Below are positions 23,062-30,968 of a stretch of DNA of 37,711 bases, in pieces. The DNA comes from Clostridiales bacterium (GTDB lineage: Bacteria > Bacillota > Clostridia > Oscillospirales > Acutalibacteraceae): positions 5,017-42,727 of the forward strand of contig JAHZIE010000008.1 in NCBI GenBank assembly GCA_019419895.1. Reading direction: 5' to 3'. The position numbers and the translations under genes are program-made. Under the pieces are notes generated by a model, which saw only the letters and a list, made by a program, of their open reading frames with translations, did no database searches and was not told the DNA's origin. The first letter of the stretch is position 1. Each line of letters opens with the position of its first letter.

Positions 23062-25365
23062 ATGGAATTGAAGAGCCGTCTGACATTGTCAGAAGGGGAA
23101 AACCGCCGTTTCGTTCCCTGCACTGTGTTTTTTGATTTTCCGGAGGATATCCGAAAGCGTGGGATAAAGGGCAGGGTAGACAAAAATACCATTACCGTTA
23201 CCAAGCCTGACGGGAGCTTTGTCCATTATAATCTGTCGGATGATTTTCTTTATGAGGACAAGGGCAGAATTCATTTTTTATCGGAGAACACCGCGGAGCG
23301 GGAGTATCTTCTTAGCTATCGCCTCCTGGAAGGAAAGGGAACGCCGCCTCCAGATTATATCGGACTTGTGGGGAATGGAGACTGCCTGAGGACCAATGGG
23401 GGAGAACCCCGGCCTTTTTTCAACGGAATGCTTGGAACCTCTTTCTGTATGGCTGACCTGGATGGGGACGGGCGTTCTGAACTCTTGGCTCCCCAGGCAT
23501 ATTCCTTTACAAAAGGCAGGGAGTGGCATTTAGTCTGCGCCTTTCGGAACCTTAGAACAGAGAAAGCGCCGGTGTGGAGTGACAGTATTCCTCTGAGATG
23601 TGAAAAGGATGGAAAAATTATTTTGATACGAGGCGCCACCTGCTTCACCTTGGCGGATTTGGATGATGATGGCCTGCCAGAACTGCTTACAAGCGGTTAT
23701 GGAGGATACAATTCCGAACATCATGGAAGTGAAATCTATGTTCATAAAAATTTCGGTAAAAAAGACGTCAATGGGATGCCCCTTTTTACTTATATTGGAA
23801 AAATTTCTATAGAAACAGAATTTATTGCTTCTTTCGCCTATGTGGATCTAACGGGCGAAGGTAGAAAAGGATTCCTGATTGTTCATAATCCTAAAACTCT
23901 TCAGGCGGAGAGGGAGGAAAAATTGAATTTTGACTGCAGTGAAGAGGAAAAAGCGGCTGCCGGCTGGCCCAGATGGCATTTTGAATACCGGTGCAGCTAT
24001 TTCCCGATAGCAGATTTGAAGGAGGGAATTCCAGCGGCAGGAGAACCTCTGGAATTATATTGTGAGGGGGAACCCATGCGGTCCGGTGTTTGGTTTCAGG
24101 CCCTCTGCCCCTTCCCAGAGCAGCCGGGTGGCGGCGGAGTATTGTGTACCAGAAGTACCTCTGATTTTTCCGGATATGGGAAAAATTTATATTCCACACT
24201 GGAATTTCTCCATTACAGTGGTAGAAGGGATAAGGAGGGAAATCTGCTCATGGAGCGGGTGAAGATCTATGAAAATATCCGTTCCAGGCCTGTCCTTTCA
24301 ATTTCCTGGGTGAACAGCGGCGGCTTTCTCGGATTGATCAAAACCGAACAGCTGGCCGGCCTGTGCGCCTATCTTCCCTTGAAGGGATATGAGGAAGGCG
24401 CTCCCGTTTTTGAAGAGCAACAGGAGCTGCTTCAAGCAAATCCTTATGTGAACTGTCAGGGAGGTTTTGCTTCGGCCGCTCTTATTGATTTAGATGGCGG
24501 CGGGGATCTGGATCTGATCACGGGAAGTGAAAATGGATATTCTATGATAATTGAAAACAGCGGAACCCAAAGCCGTCCTCGATTTGAACGGCCCAGACTG
24601 CTGGAAATGAACAAAAGCCCTATCTGTTTTCTCAATGGGCCTTTTGATGATCCCCATGCTTTGTGTGAATGCGCTTGCGGCCAGGGAAGCCCCTTTTACA
24701 TTGACGCGAATTTTGACGGAAAGCCTGATGTAATTTTAAAGATTGGACAGAGGACCTATCTTTTTGAAAATCTCGGCGGGGCAGAGGCGCCGGTTCTTGG
24801 CCCGCCCAGGGAACTGCGGACAGAAAACGGCGCCCCTTTGGGGATGTTCCGAAACCGTCCGGCCATTGGTGACTTCACGGGAAACGGCATTCCCGATGTG
24901 ATCTGCGATTCACCGGATCATATGAGGAGACTCAATCTTTACCGGGGATATCGTGATGAAGAAGGCCGACTGTGTTTTCATGACGGCGAGGCTCTGCGCT
25001 ATGATGACGGAAGTCTTATTTCCCCCATTGAGTGGCATCGGTATACAAAATTTTGGAATTTCGGAGATTACTTCGGCCATGGAAAAAAGGATATCCTGTT
25101 AAGCACCTGCAATCTGATACTGGTTTTGGAAAATGTAGGCACCAATGACCATCCGTTTTTTAAACATCCCATAGAAATTACGGATCCGGATGGAGGACAT
25201 TTTGAATTAGGACATCATATTAGTATGCCTATCCCTGTAGATTGGGATGGAACCGGACAGCATGATTTATTGATCTGCGGAGAGTCGGGGCTCTATTATC
25301 TGATGCGGCAGAATTATCTTAACGGATTTGGAGGAAGGCTGGCAGTTGCGGTAGAACCGCTGTAA
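23062..25365 (+). CDS. Large FG-GAP/VCBS repeat beta-propeller protein
   Basis: The 767-residue protein has seven calcium-binding-like FG-GAP motifs at roughly residues 132 (DLDGDGRSE), 199 (DLDDDGLPE), 476 (DLDGGGDLD), 548 (ANFDGKPD), 604 (DFTGNGIPD), 669 (DYFGHGKKD) and 727 (DWDGTGQHD). This suggests a beta-propeller, perhaps seven-bladed. The stretch between the second and third motifs is long and Trp-rich. Unlike most FG-GAP proteins it has no signal peptide or anchor and so should be cytoplasmic. GGAGGAAGG precedes the ATG. It ends the unit with the oxidoreductase and hydrolase. A carbohydrate lyase or binding role is possible from the fold, but no catalytic signature was recognised. Confidence 0.78.
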   Translation: MELKSRLTLSEGENRRFVPCTVFFDFPEDIRKRGIKGRVDKNTITVTKPDGSFVHYNLSDDFLYEDKGRIHFLSENTAEREYLLSYRLLEGKGTPPPDYIGLVGNGDCLRTNGGEPRPFFNGMLGTSFCMADLDGDGRSELLAPQAYSFTKGREWHLVCAFRNLRTEKAPVWSDSIPLRCEKDGKIILIRGATCFTLADLDDDGLPELLTSGYGGYNSEHHGSEIYVHKNFGKKDVNGMPLFTYIGKISIETEFIASFAYVDLTGEGRKGFLIVHNPKTLQAEREEKLNFDCSEEEKAAAGWPRWHFEYRCSYFPIADLKEGIPAAGEPLELYCEGEPMRSGVWFQALCPFPEQPGGGGVLCTRSTSDFSGYGKNLYSTLEFLHYSGRRDKEGNLLMERVKIYENIRSRPVLSISWVNSGGFLGLIKTEQLAGLCAYLPLKGYEEGAPVFEEQQELLQANPYVNCQGGFASAALIDLDGGGDLDLITGSENGYSMIIENSGTQSRPRFERPRLLEMNKSPICFLNGPFDDPHALCECACGQGSPFYIDANFDGKPDVILKIGQRTYLFENLGGAEAPVLGPPRELRTENGAPLGMFRNRPAIGDFTGNGIPDVICDSPDHMRRLNLYRGYRDEEGRLCFHDGEALRYDDGSLISPIEWHRYTKFWNFGDYFGHGKKDILLSTCNLILVLENVGTNDHPFFKHPIEITDPDGGHFELGHHISMPIPVDWDGTGQHDLLICGESGLYYLMRQNYLNGFGGRLAVAVEPL

Positions 25366-25798
25366 TCCAGGTAAAATATTTTGATTTCTGTCTTTCAGAC
25401 TTTTTCAGAGTTATGGAAAAAGCCCTGGTTGTTTGGGGAATGCGGAGAACAACAGGTTTTACCGCGAAAAAAGCGCCGCATGAAACCTTTCATGCGGCGC
25501 TTTTAATGAAAAAGAAACCAAATTCTTCCTTCTGCCGGGGATAAGGAATCAAAAATATACGAATGAAGCTGGGACGAATGACGGACTATTACAAGTTTTG
25601 CCTTTACTTTGAAAAAGGAGGCCGCTGCGGACTCTCTCATCTTGTCTGACTTAAAATAATTAAGTTTTTTGCTCAGCATCAGGAGAAAAATTGGAAAAAG
25701 GGAGCCTTGGAAATATTGGGACAGAGACGGAGCGCATCTTCTCCAAACTTTTGAAAAATTATCAAGAGCCTGATAAACCGAGAACTTTTCATCAGGGG
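25366..25798. other. Convergent intergenic region
   Basis: It lies between the plus-strand FG-GAP gene and the minus-strand RING-type gene. It holds a small hairpin CTTTTTC/GAAAAAG (25400-25422), the strong bidirectional hairpin at 25467-25506, and about 290 bases that would be the 3' untranslated part of the minus-strand transcript. No credible gene seen. Confidence 0.5.
25467..25506. terminator. Bidirectional terminator between convergent units
   Basis: A 16-bp perfect stem (25469-25484 with 25489-25504) around GCGCCGCATG with the loop ACCT. On the minus strand it runs into six T; on the plus strand it ends in TTTT. It can end both the FG-GAP transcript and the RING-gene transcript. Confidence 0.85.
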
Positions 25799-26740
25799 CT
25801 AATGGAAAAGAACAGCTAGAATTTGATAGGAATATTCGTTTAAAACAATCGCGCACACAGTCAGGCAAATCATGAGGGGATAATTTACACCGCCGTTTTT
25901 AGCCAATGTGTGATTAAATTCTTCCTTGGAGGAAGAATGAAGATTGATTTCCTTGACCCTGTTAAGACAATGGTTCATATACCATTTGTTGGCGAAAATC
26001 CCCAAAAGGATGGATAAAACTATCAATAGAAGCTCCAATACTCTGGGAATCCAAAACAGCAGGGCATCTCCTGCCGAAAGCTCCGATAACTTCTCCATTA
26101 CGGCCATCTGCTGGGAGAAAGTGGCGCTCAGGGGATTAGTATAGTCATATCCGGCAGCAGCGAAAATTCCCAACAGGACATGATTGGAAAAAACATAATC
26201 AAAATAACTGATGACCGTCCGGCAAACGAATGTGACGGCAAACAAGATGCCTCCCAGCTTATACTGCTTGCGGAACAGAAGCCATAGACTGCCGAACAAA
26301 AAAGCACAGAAATTGAACCGTCCGCGCTTTCCGGTAGCTGAAATTTTATGAAAGACAGGTATGTAATAGGAAGCTTGAGGACCGACATACCGAGCGAGAT
26401 CGCCTGCTGGGACAGAACGAATATTTTCGCCGGGCGGAATGCCGGAAATATTTTCCTGCCGATAGGGAGTACGGGAAGGATAGATTGAATCCGCTGAGAA
26501 AGAGGATTCGGAATTTTCTGTGGAGGAATGATTTTCCTCCACTGCGGATTTTTGGGGCAGACGCAGGGAACTTTTCCAGGAGCAGGAACCATGTCCGGCT
26601 CCTTCAAACGCGCAGTGTCCCAGCTGATAAAAACAATCCCGATGGCAGGGGGCTCCACATTCAGGACAGACCACAATGTCATCGCCCTGGACGAAAGCTT
26701 TTTGGCAAACGGGGCACCGGTAATCTTCAAAATTCACCAT
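25799..26740 (-). CDS. Membrane protein with prokaryotic RING-type zinc module (paralogue A)
   Basis: The 313-residue protein starts with a Cys/His cluster C9-C12, C25-C28, H33-C36, C43, matching the Prok-RING family 1 pattern (binuclear treble-clef zinc fold, known in families such as PF14446). A Ser-rich linker follows, then a DUF2628-like membrane part with three to four helices (FNFCAFLFGSLWLLFRKQY as the signature), a KWYMNHCLNRVKEI segment and a final membrane helix. GGGAGG lies before the ATG. It is 18 bases downstream of its paralogue. The function is unknown; the fold suggests a membrane scaffold or adaptor, and ubiquitin-like ligase activity should not be assumed. Confidence 0.8.
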   Translation of the reverse strand: MVNFEDYRCPVCQKAFVQGDDIVVCPECGAPCHRDCFYQLGHCAFEGAGHGSCSWKSSLRLPQKSAVEENHSSTENSESSFSADSIYPSRTPYRQENISGIPPGENIRSVPAGDLARYVGPQASYYIPVFHKISATGKRGRFNFCAFLFGSLWLLFRKQYKLGGILFAVTFVCRTVISYFDYVFSNHVLLGIFAAAGYDYTNPLSATFSQQMAVMEKLSELSAGDALLFWIPRVLELLLIVLSILLGIFANKWYMNHCLNRVKEINLHSSSKEEFNHTLAKNGGVNYPLMICLTVCAIVLNEYSYQILAVLFH

Positions 26741-26758
26741 GATTTTCAGCCTCCCGGA

Positions 26759-27745
26759 TTACACGACCAGAACAAACCAGAAATATACCAGATAGGCAAC
26801 GACAAAAAGACCTACTAAAATATATAAATATAAAGGCTTCGTGCCTCCGTGTTTTTTTGCGGCTTCTTGAAATTCATCTTCCGTCAGAGAGATTTCCCTC
26901 AGTTTCTTCGCCAGTTTGACGCATCGCTTCATATAAAATTTATTTCCCCAAAAACATAAAAATGCTTTGATTCCCCATGAAAGCATAACACAGAGAAAAC
27001 TGACGTAAAGCAAAACCGGAGAAGCGGTCGACTGTGAGACGACATTACCCATAGAAATACTTTGAAATGCGATGAGATAATTGGGAATTTCTAAAAGAAT
27101 TGTAATAAGCAAAAGGCCAATTCCAGGCCAAATCATCCTTCGAAACAGCATCCAGGGGGCGCTGAAAAAGAAAGCGGCAAAATTGGGAGTTTTGGTTTTG
27201 GGATTTTGGCTCATAGCGCGAAAGCGGGGAAGGTAATAGGTGGAATTCTGTCCGACAACGGCGGCAAGATCCTTTGCTTTCACTCCGTCTATTTCTTCTT
27301 CAGGAGACACCCCTCCCAGAGGATCGGCAGCGGCAGGAACAGGGGTGACAGGAGCACCGCCGAAAGGAAAGAAGGGAGGCGGAGGCATATTCCCCCGGTT
27401 CGGAGAGGCGGGATTGATTAAGGAATTGCCGCAGCGGGTGCAAAACATATTGGTTTTTTGGTTGACTGTCCGGCATACAGGGCAGACTACGGTTTCCTGC
27501 CCTTCCGCGCTTGGCGGAGGAGGTGTAGCCGTATGATTGTGAGGAGGTGGCGGAGACGCGGTCTCGCGTGCAGGAGGAGCCCAGGATTTTCCCTGCGCGT
27601 GCAATTCAGAACATCCACAGTGCTTTAAGTAATTCCAACAGTCCCGATGATGGGGAGCGCCGCAGACGGGACAGACGACAATATCGTCTTCTTCCATCAG
27701 ATATCCATGGCAGACAGGGCACTTCGCCCCTTCGTACTTAAACAT
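26759..27745 (-). CDS. Membrane protein with RING-type and zinc-ribbon modules (paralogue B)
   Basis: From ATG 27745 (GGAGG ten bases upstream) the protein has 328 residues; a longer open frame upstream reads unrelated sequence and is not used. The N-terminal Cys/His cluster has the same spacing as paralogue A (C9-C12, C25-C28, H33-C36, C43). A Pro-rich linker leads to a second four-Cys zinc ribbon (C88, C91, C102, C105), then another Pro-rich stretch and a DUF2628-like membrane domain (NFAAFFFSAPWMLFRRM) with four helices. The pair probably arose by tandem duplication. Function unknown. Confidence 0.8.
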   Translation of the reverse strand: MFKYEGAKCPVCHGYLMEEDDIVVCPVCGAPHHRDCWNYLKHCGCSELHAQGKSWAPPARETASPPPPHNHTATPPPPSAEGQETVVCPVCRTVNQKTNMFCTRCGNSLINPASPNRGNMPPPPFFPFGGAPVTPVPAAADPLGGVSPEEEIDGVKAKDLAAVVGQNSTYYLPRFRAMSQNPKTKTPNFAAFFFSAPWMLFRRMIWPGIGLLLITILLEIPNYLIAFQSISMGNVVSQSTASPVLLYVSFLCVMLSWGIKAFLCFWGNKFYMKRCVKLAKKLREISLTEDEFQEAAKKHGGTKPLYLYILVGLFVVAYLVYFWFVLVV

Positions 27746-27885
27746 AAAATTTTTTCCTCCAACAATTTTTATCCCGGTTTGACATACCTTTTCCACAGAT
27801 GAATAAAAACAGGAAAAATAAGGGAAACTATTTTGGAAAATTTCCTGTCGGAATCTCATCCGAAAAATCCTTTTATCCACTTTAC

Positions 27886-27913
27886 TTTATAGAATAAAGG
27901 AATAAATTGTCTG
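27886..27913 (-). promoter_or_regulatory. Possible promoter of the RING-type gene pair
   Basis: On the minus strand CAGACA (27908-27913), 16 bases, then TATAAA (27886-27891), about 140 bases before ATG 27745. Weak match. Confidence 0.3.
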
Positions 27914-28055
27914 CGGAATGGATAAAAATAAGTGAATTTATGAATGACTGTATTTATTTTAACTAAAATAGCGGGAAACTTCAATCTGTATTTTTTCGAA
28001 TTTACGATTCCTTCATATATTTTCTATTTTAACCGCTGCCTATAGGGAAATTCCG

Positions 28056-28084
28056 TTGACAGGAAAGGATTTCTTTGTTACCAT
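28056..28084 (+). promoter_or_regulatory. Promoter of the D-Ala-D-Ala carboxypeptidase gene
   Basis: Perfect TTGACA (28056-28061), 17 bases, then TACCAT (28079-28084). The start would be about 30 bases before the ATG at 28121. Confidence 0.6.
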
Positions 28085-28120
28085 AAATTTATTATCAGAT
28101 GGAAAGGGACATATGACAAT

Positions 28121-29578
28121 ATGAGAAAAAGCTACGGTGGATATGGACGTCCTGTCCATACGTCAAAAAGGAAAAAAAGCTCGGTTGCCAGTTCGGTTGC
28201 CATGGTGGCGGCCTGTATTCTGGTGTTCATTGCCGGCGTGGTTTTAGGAAAGCTTCCACAGCTGACCCAGCGTGGCGGAAATGCCGCGGAAAGCTCATCG
28301 GGATTTGTCAGCAGTGAAGGGCAAACACAGGACAATTCGCAGAAATGGGAGACCCTTTCTCTGGTGAAACCGGAAGGGGAACAGCAGCTTGAGAGCTTAT
28401 CTACCATTCCCCTGGAAGAACTGAATTGTACGGGCTATATTGTAATTGACCGGATTACCGGTGAGGTTCTTCTTGAGAAAAATATGGATGGAAAGACTTT
28501 TCCTGGAAGCACGACGAAGATTTTGACGGCGGCTCTTTCCATGGAAATGGTGGAGGACAGAAATACCCAGATGGAGGTTTCTTCCTATGCCCTTTCCATT
28601 CTCAGCGGTGACGCCACTACCATGGGGTTGAAACGGGGAGAATTGATGTCTTACCAGGATTTGATGTATGGTATGATGCTTCCCTCCGCCTGTGACGCGG
28701 CGAATGTCATTGCTGAAAATGCTTCCGGCGGCGATTACAACGGTTTTGTCAGGAGCATGAATGACAAAGCGAAGGAAATTGGCTGCACCGGCACGTATTT
28801 TGTCAATCCCAGTGGTCTGTATTCCAGCTCCCATTTTTCTACGGTTGCCGATCTGGCGAGAATTGAGGCGTATGCGGATCAAAAGGAATGGTACCGCCAG
28901 ATTGTTTCCACACAGAAATACTCTCTGGGGGCCACCAATATCCATACCCAGGAGGGATGGAATATTATAGAGAATTCCAACCAGCTGCTGGGAAGCGATA
29001 GTGTTTTTTCTTCTACCGGAAATATTATTGAAATTGAAGGTTCCAAAACAGGAACTACGATACAGGGCGGTTACAGTATGGTGGGGACTGCCGTGACAAA
29101 GGACGGAGTGGAACTGATCGCGGTGGTTTCCGGAATTCCATATAATAATGGCGAAGGACGCTACCAGAGAATCCCTTATATGATGTCCCTGCTGGAAGAG
29201 GGCGCCAAGGACGCTTCGGAAAGGGAGAGAAATGAAATTGTAGCGGTTGGAGAGCTGAAGGGAGCTGTTGCTGAGGATATCGCCGGGCTGCTTCCTGAGA
29301 ATACCCGGGTTGTAACCAAGCGGGGCTTTTCTACAGTGGAAGGCACAGAGGATACTACAGCGCTTGCCAATGGTGAAACGCCGGTCTTTTATCAGGGGGA
29401 CGAGACCTTTCAGACAGAGGCTTTCTATTATGAAAATATTGCGGAGCTGATTTCCCAAAGGGTGCCGGGAGAAGAAGTGGAAATTGGTTATTTGACAGTA
29501 ACCTCTCAGGATGGCGTTGCACTGACAGATCACATCCCATTGTATGCCCAGGATGATATTCCCGTGGCGGGAGAATAA
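28121..29578 (+). CDS. D-alanyl-D-alanine carboxypeptidase family protein
   Basis: A low-molecular-weight penicillin-binding protein (peptidase S11 type) that trims the last D-Ala of peptidoglycan pentapeptides outside the membrane. A basic N-terminus leads to a membrane helix at about 24-44, a Ser/Gln-rich linker, and the catalytic domain: SxxK as STTK (S130, K133), KTG at 309-311, and the second motif reading SACD (S189-D192) instead of the usual SxN. The last 120 residues form a beta-rich C-terminal part. The ATG at 28121 has GAAAGGG about 13 bases away, a loose spacing. The gene is monocistronic, with its own promoter and two hairpin terminators. Confidence 0.9.
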   Translation: MRKSYGGYGRPVHTSKRKKSSVASSVAMVAACILVFIAGVVLGKLPQLTQRGGNAAESSSGFVSSEGQTQDNSQKWETLSLVKPEGEQQLESLSTIPLEELNCTGYIVIDRITGEVLLEKNMDGKTFPGSTTKILTAALSMEMVEDRNTQMEVSSYALSILSGDATTMGLKRGELMSYQDLMYGMMLPSACDAANVIAENASGGDYNGFVRSMNDKAKEIGCTGTYFVNPSGLYSSSHFSTVADLARIEAYADQKEWYRQIVSTQKYSLGATNIHTQEGWNIIENSNQLLGSDSVFSSTGNIIEIEGSKTGTTIQGGYSMVGTAVTKDGVELIAVVSGIPYNNGEGRYQRIPYMMSLLEEGAKDASERERNEIVAVGELKGAVAEDIAGLLPENTRVVTKRGFSTVEGTEDTTALANGETPVFYQGDETFQTEAFYYENIAELISQRVPGEEVEIGYLTVTSQDGVALTDHIPLYAQDDIPVAGE

Positions 29579-29585
29579 AAAATAG

Positions 29586-29619
29586 AAGAAGTGTCCCGCT
29601 GGAAGGCGGGACACTTCTT
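29586..29619. terminator. First hairpin after the carboxypeptidase gene
   Basis: A 14-bp perfect stem (29586-29599 with 29606-29619) with loop TGGAAG, ten bases after the TAA. No clear T-run follows. Confidence 0.6.
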
Positions 29620-29622
29620 ATC

Positions 29623-29670
29623 ATCTGGAAACAGGGGGCTGAAGTTTCAGTCCCCTGTTTCCAGATTTTT
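29623..29670 (+). terminator. Second, strong terminator after the carboxypeptidase gene
   Basis: A stem of about 20 bp including one G-U pair (29623-29642 with 29647-29666) and loop AGTT, followed by TTTTT (29666-29670). It lies only four bases after the first hairpin and 25 bases before the end of the convergent permease gene. Confidence 0.85.
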
Positions 29671-29695
29671 CAGGAGGGAATTGGTGTTATCTAAA

Positions 29696-30946
29696 TTAAC
29701 CGTTGACAGTGGTCTTCCTTTTTTCGTAAAAACAGGTAAAGAGGCAGAACCCAATAGCAAATAAAAAGATAAAGCCGACGAGGAGAATCCCCCAATATTT
29801 GGATGACTTGAGATAAAAGATATGCGCAAAAATCTCATTACAGGTTAAGATGGCTCCAATTGTCAGGGGGATGGTGACGGCGATGCCGCTGATATAATGA
29901 TTGACCCAGTGGGAAAGGCAGGCGATGATGAGGGTGCCGCCAAGCGCGAAAAGGTAATAGAGGAAGAGGGTACAAAGCATATATTCGCCAAGGGTTATGT
30001 CAAACCAGAAAAAATTGAGAAAAAGGGTGTCATAACTGTTAAAATCCATATTGAAATATTGGAAGTAACCGTGCTGATAGAGGAAAATGACGACAGGACA
30101 CAGGGCAAGAGTGAGAAGGCAGAAGGTGAGAAATACTGAAGAAATTATTTTTGTTTTCATAAGGGAGCGTCCGGCCTTTGTGGTATACTGCAAAGGGACG
30201 AGCTTTCGGCTTTTATCCTTTTGAAAAATCCTCAGCTGGAAAAAGAGCAGCAGGGTGACCACAACGCTGAGATATAGATTGGTGAGACATTCATACCCTT
30301 CAAGATAACTTCCGGGAAGGGGGGAAAGCATATTTCCTTTCCTGATTTCATCAAGCCGTTTCTGCTGTTCCAAGGTTGGGTTTTCAAAGAAAGATAGATT
30401 TTCTTTTCTTGATTCAAAGGATTCTTTCAGAAAGGGAAACAGCCGCAACCAATCTGTGGCGATGTCAATTTCAGCATGGTAGGGGCTTTCCTGCATTTCT
30501 TCAAAAAGCTGCATATCAAGGATTTCATCCGGTGCGGAGATCTCCTCATCCGAATTATATGCTTCCTCTTGATATTTACAATAATCTTCCACATTGGAAA
30601 TTTTTAACGCCTTGCAGGCGGAGGAGTTTTTGATAAAGTCTTCAAAGACTTCAATTTCCTCTTGAAAATAGCCGTTTAAGGTATCAAAATCTTCCTCCAT
30701 AAGAGTGGTGCGCCCATTATCTAATACAATGTCCGCCAATAATTGTCTTTCAAAATTACCAGTGCCCATCCTAAGACAGAGCTTGTGATTTCCGCCTTTA
30801 AATTCCTGGATTTCCTGATTCCATTCGGGGTAAATTCCAGAGCTATAGGAAGAAATCCGCCAAAAGGTCAGGGCCATGACGGCGAGAATCAGAAGGGTTC
30901 CCCAAGTGAGACATTGATGGCGCAACTCTTTGAAAAAAATACGCAT
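29696..30946 (-). CDS. ABC transporter permease (second of pair)
   Basis: The membrane protein has about six helices: one near the N-terminus (LTWGTLLILAVMALTFW), a large acidic extracytoplasmic stretch of about 170 residues, and five clustered helices in the C-terminal half. This is the ABC-2 or lantibiotic-immunity type permease layout. ATG 30946 is chosen with GAAAGG 11 bases upstream; GTG 30955 is an alternative. It is the last gene of the sigma-ABC operon, 22 bases after the first permease. It likely works with the ATPase at 32276-33148. Substrate unknown. Confidence 0.8.
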   Translation of the reverse strand: MRIFFKELRHQCLTWGTLLILAVMALTFWRISSYSSGIYPEWNQEIQEFKGGNHKLCLRMGTGNFERQLLADIVLDNGRTTLMEEDFDTLNGYFQEEIEVFEDFIKNSSACKALKISNVEDYCKYQEEAYNSDEEISAPDEILDMQLFEEMQESPYHAEIDIATDWLRLFPFLKESFESRKENLSFFENPTLEQQKRLDEIRKGNMLSPLPGSYLEGYECLTNLYLSVVVTLLLFFQLRIFQKDKSRKLVPLQYTTKAGRSLMKTKIISSVFLTFCLLTLALCPVVIFLYQHGYFQYFNMDFNSYDTLFLNFFWFDITLGEYMLCTLFLYYLFALGGTLIIACLSHWVNHYISGIAVTIPLTIGAILTCNEIFAHIFYLKSSKYWGILLVGFIFLFAIGFCLFTCFYEKRKTTVNG

Positions 30947-30968
30947 ATTACTCACAGCCTTTCAATAA

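Larger units (their letters stand above)
27746..28120. other. AT-rich divergent promoter region
   Basis: This separates the minus-strand RING pair from the plus-strand carboxypeptidase gene. It contains a good plus-strand promoter (28056-28084) and a weak minus-strand candidate (27886-27913). The remainder is AT-rich with no gene. Confidence 0.6.

Noticed and set aside
25503..25868. Minus-strand frame of 121 codons ending at the bidirectional terminator
   Set aside because: It starts at a TTG inside the RING-type gene without a ribosome-binding site and resembles no family; more likely 3' untranslated sequence.
27746..27880. Upstream extension of RING-type paralogue B
   Set aside because: It reads unrelated residues; ATG 27745 has a proper GGAGG and aligns with paralogue A.
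28397..29614. Minus-strand frame of 405 codons opposite the carboxypeptidase gene
   Set aside because: It is antisense to an intact PBP-type gene, runs through the terminator hairpin and has no recognisable domain.
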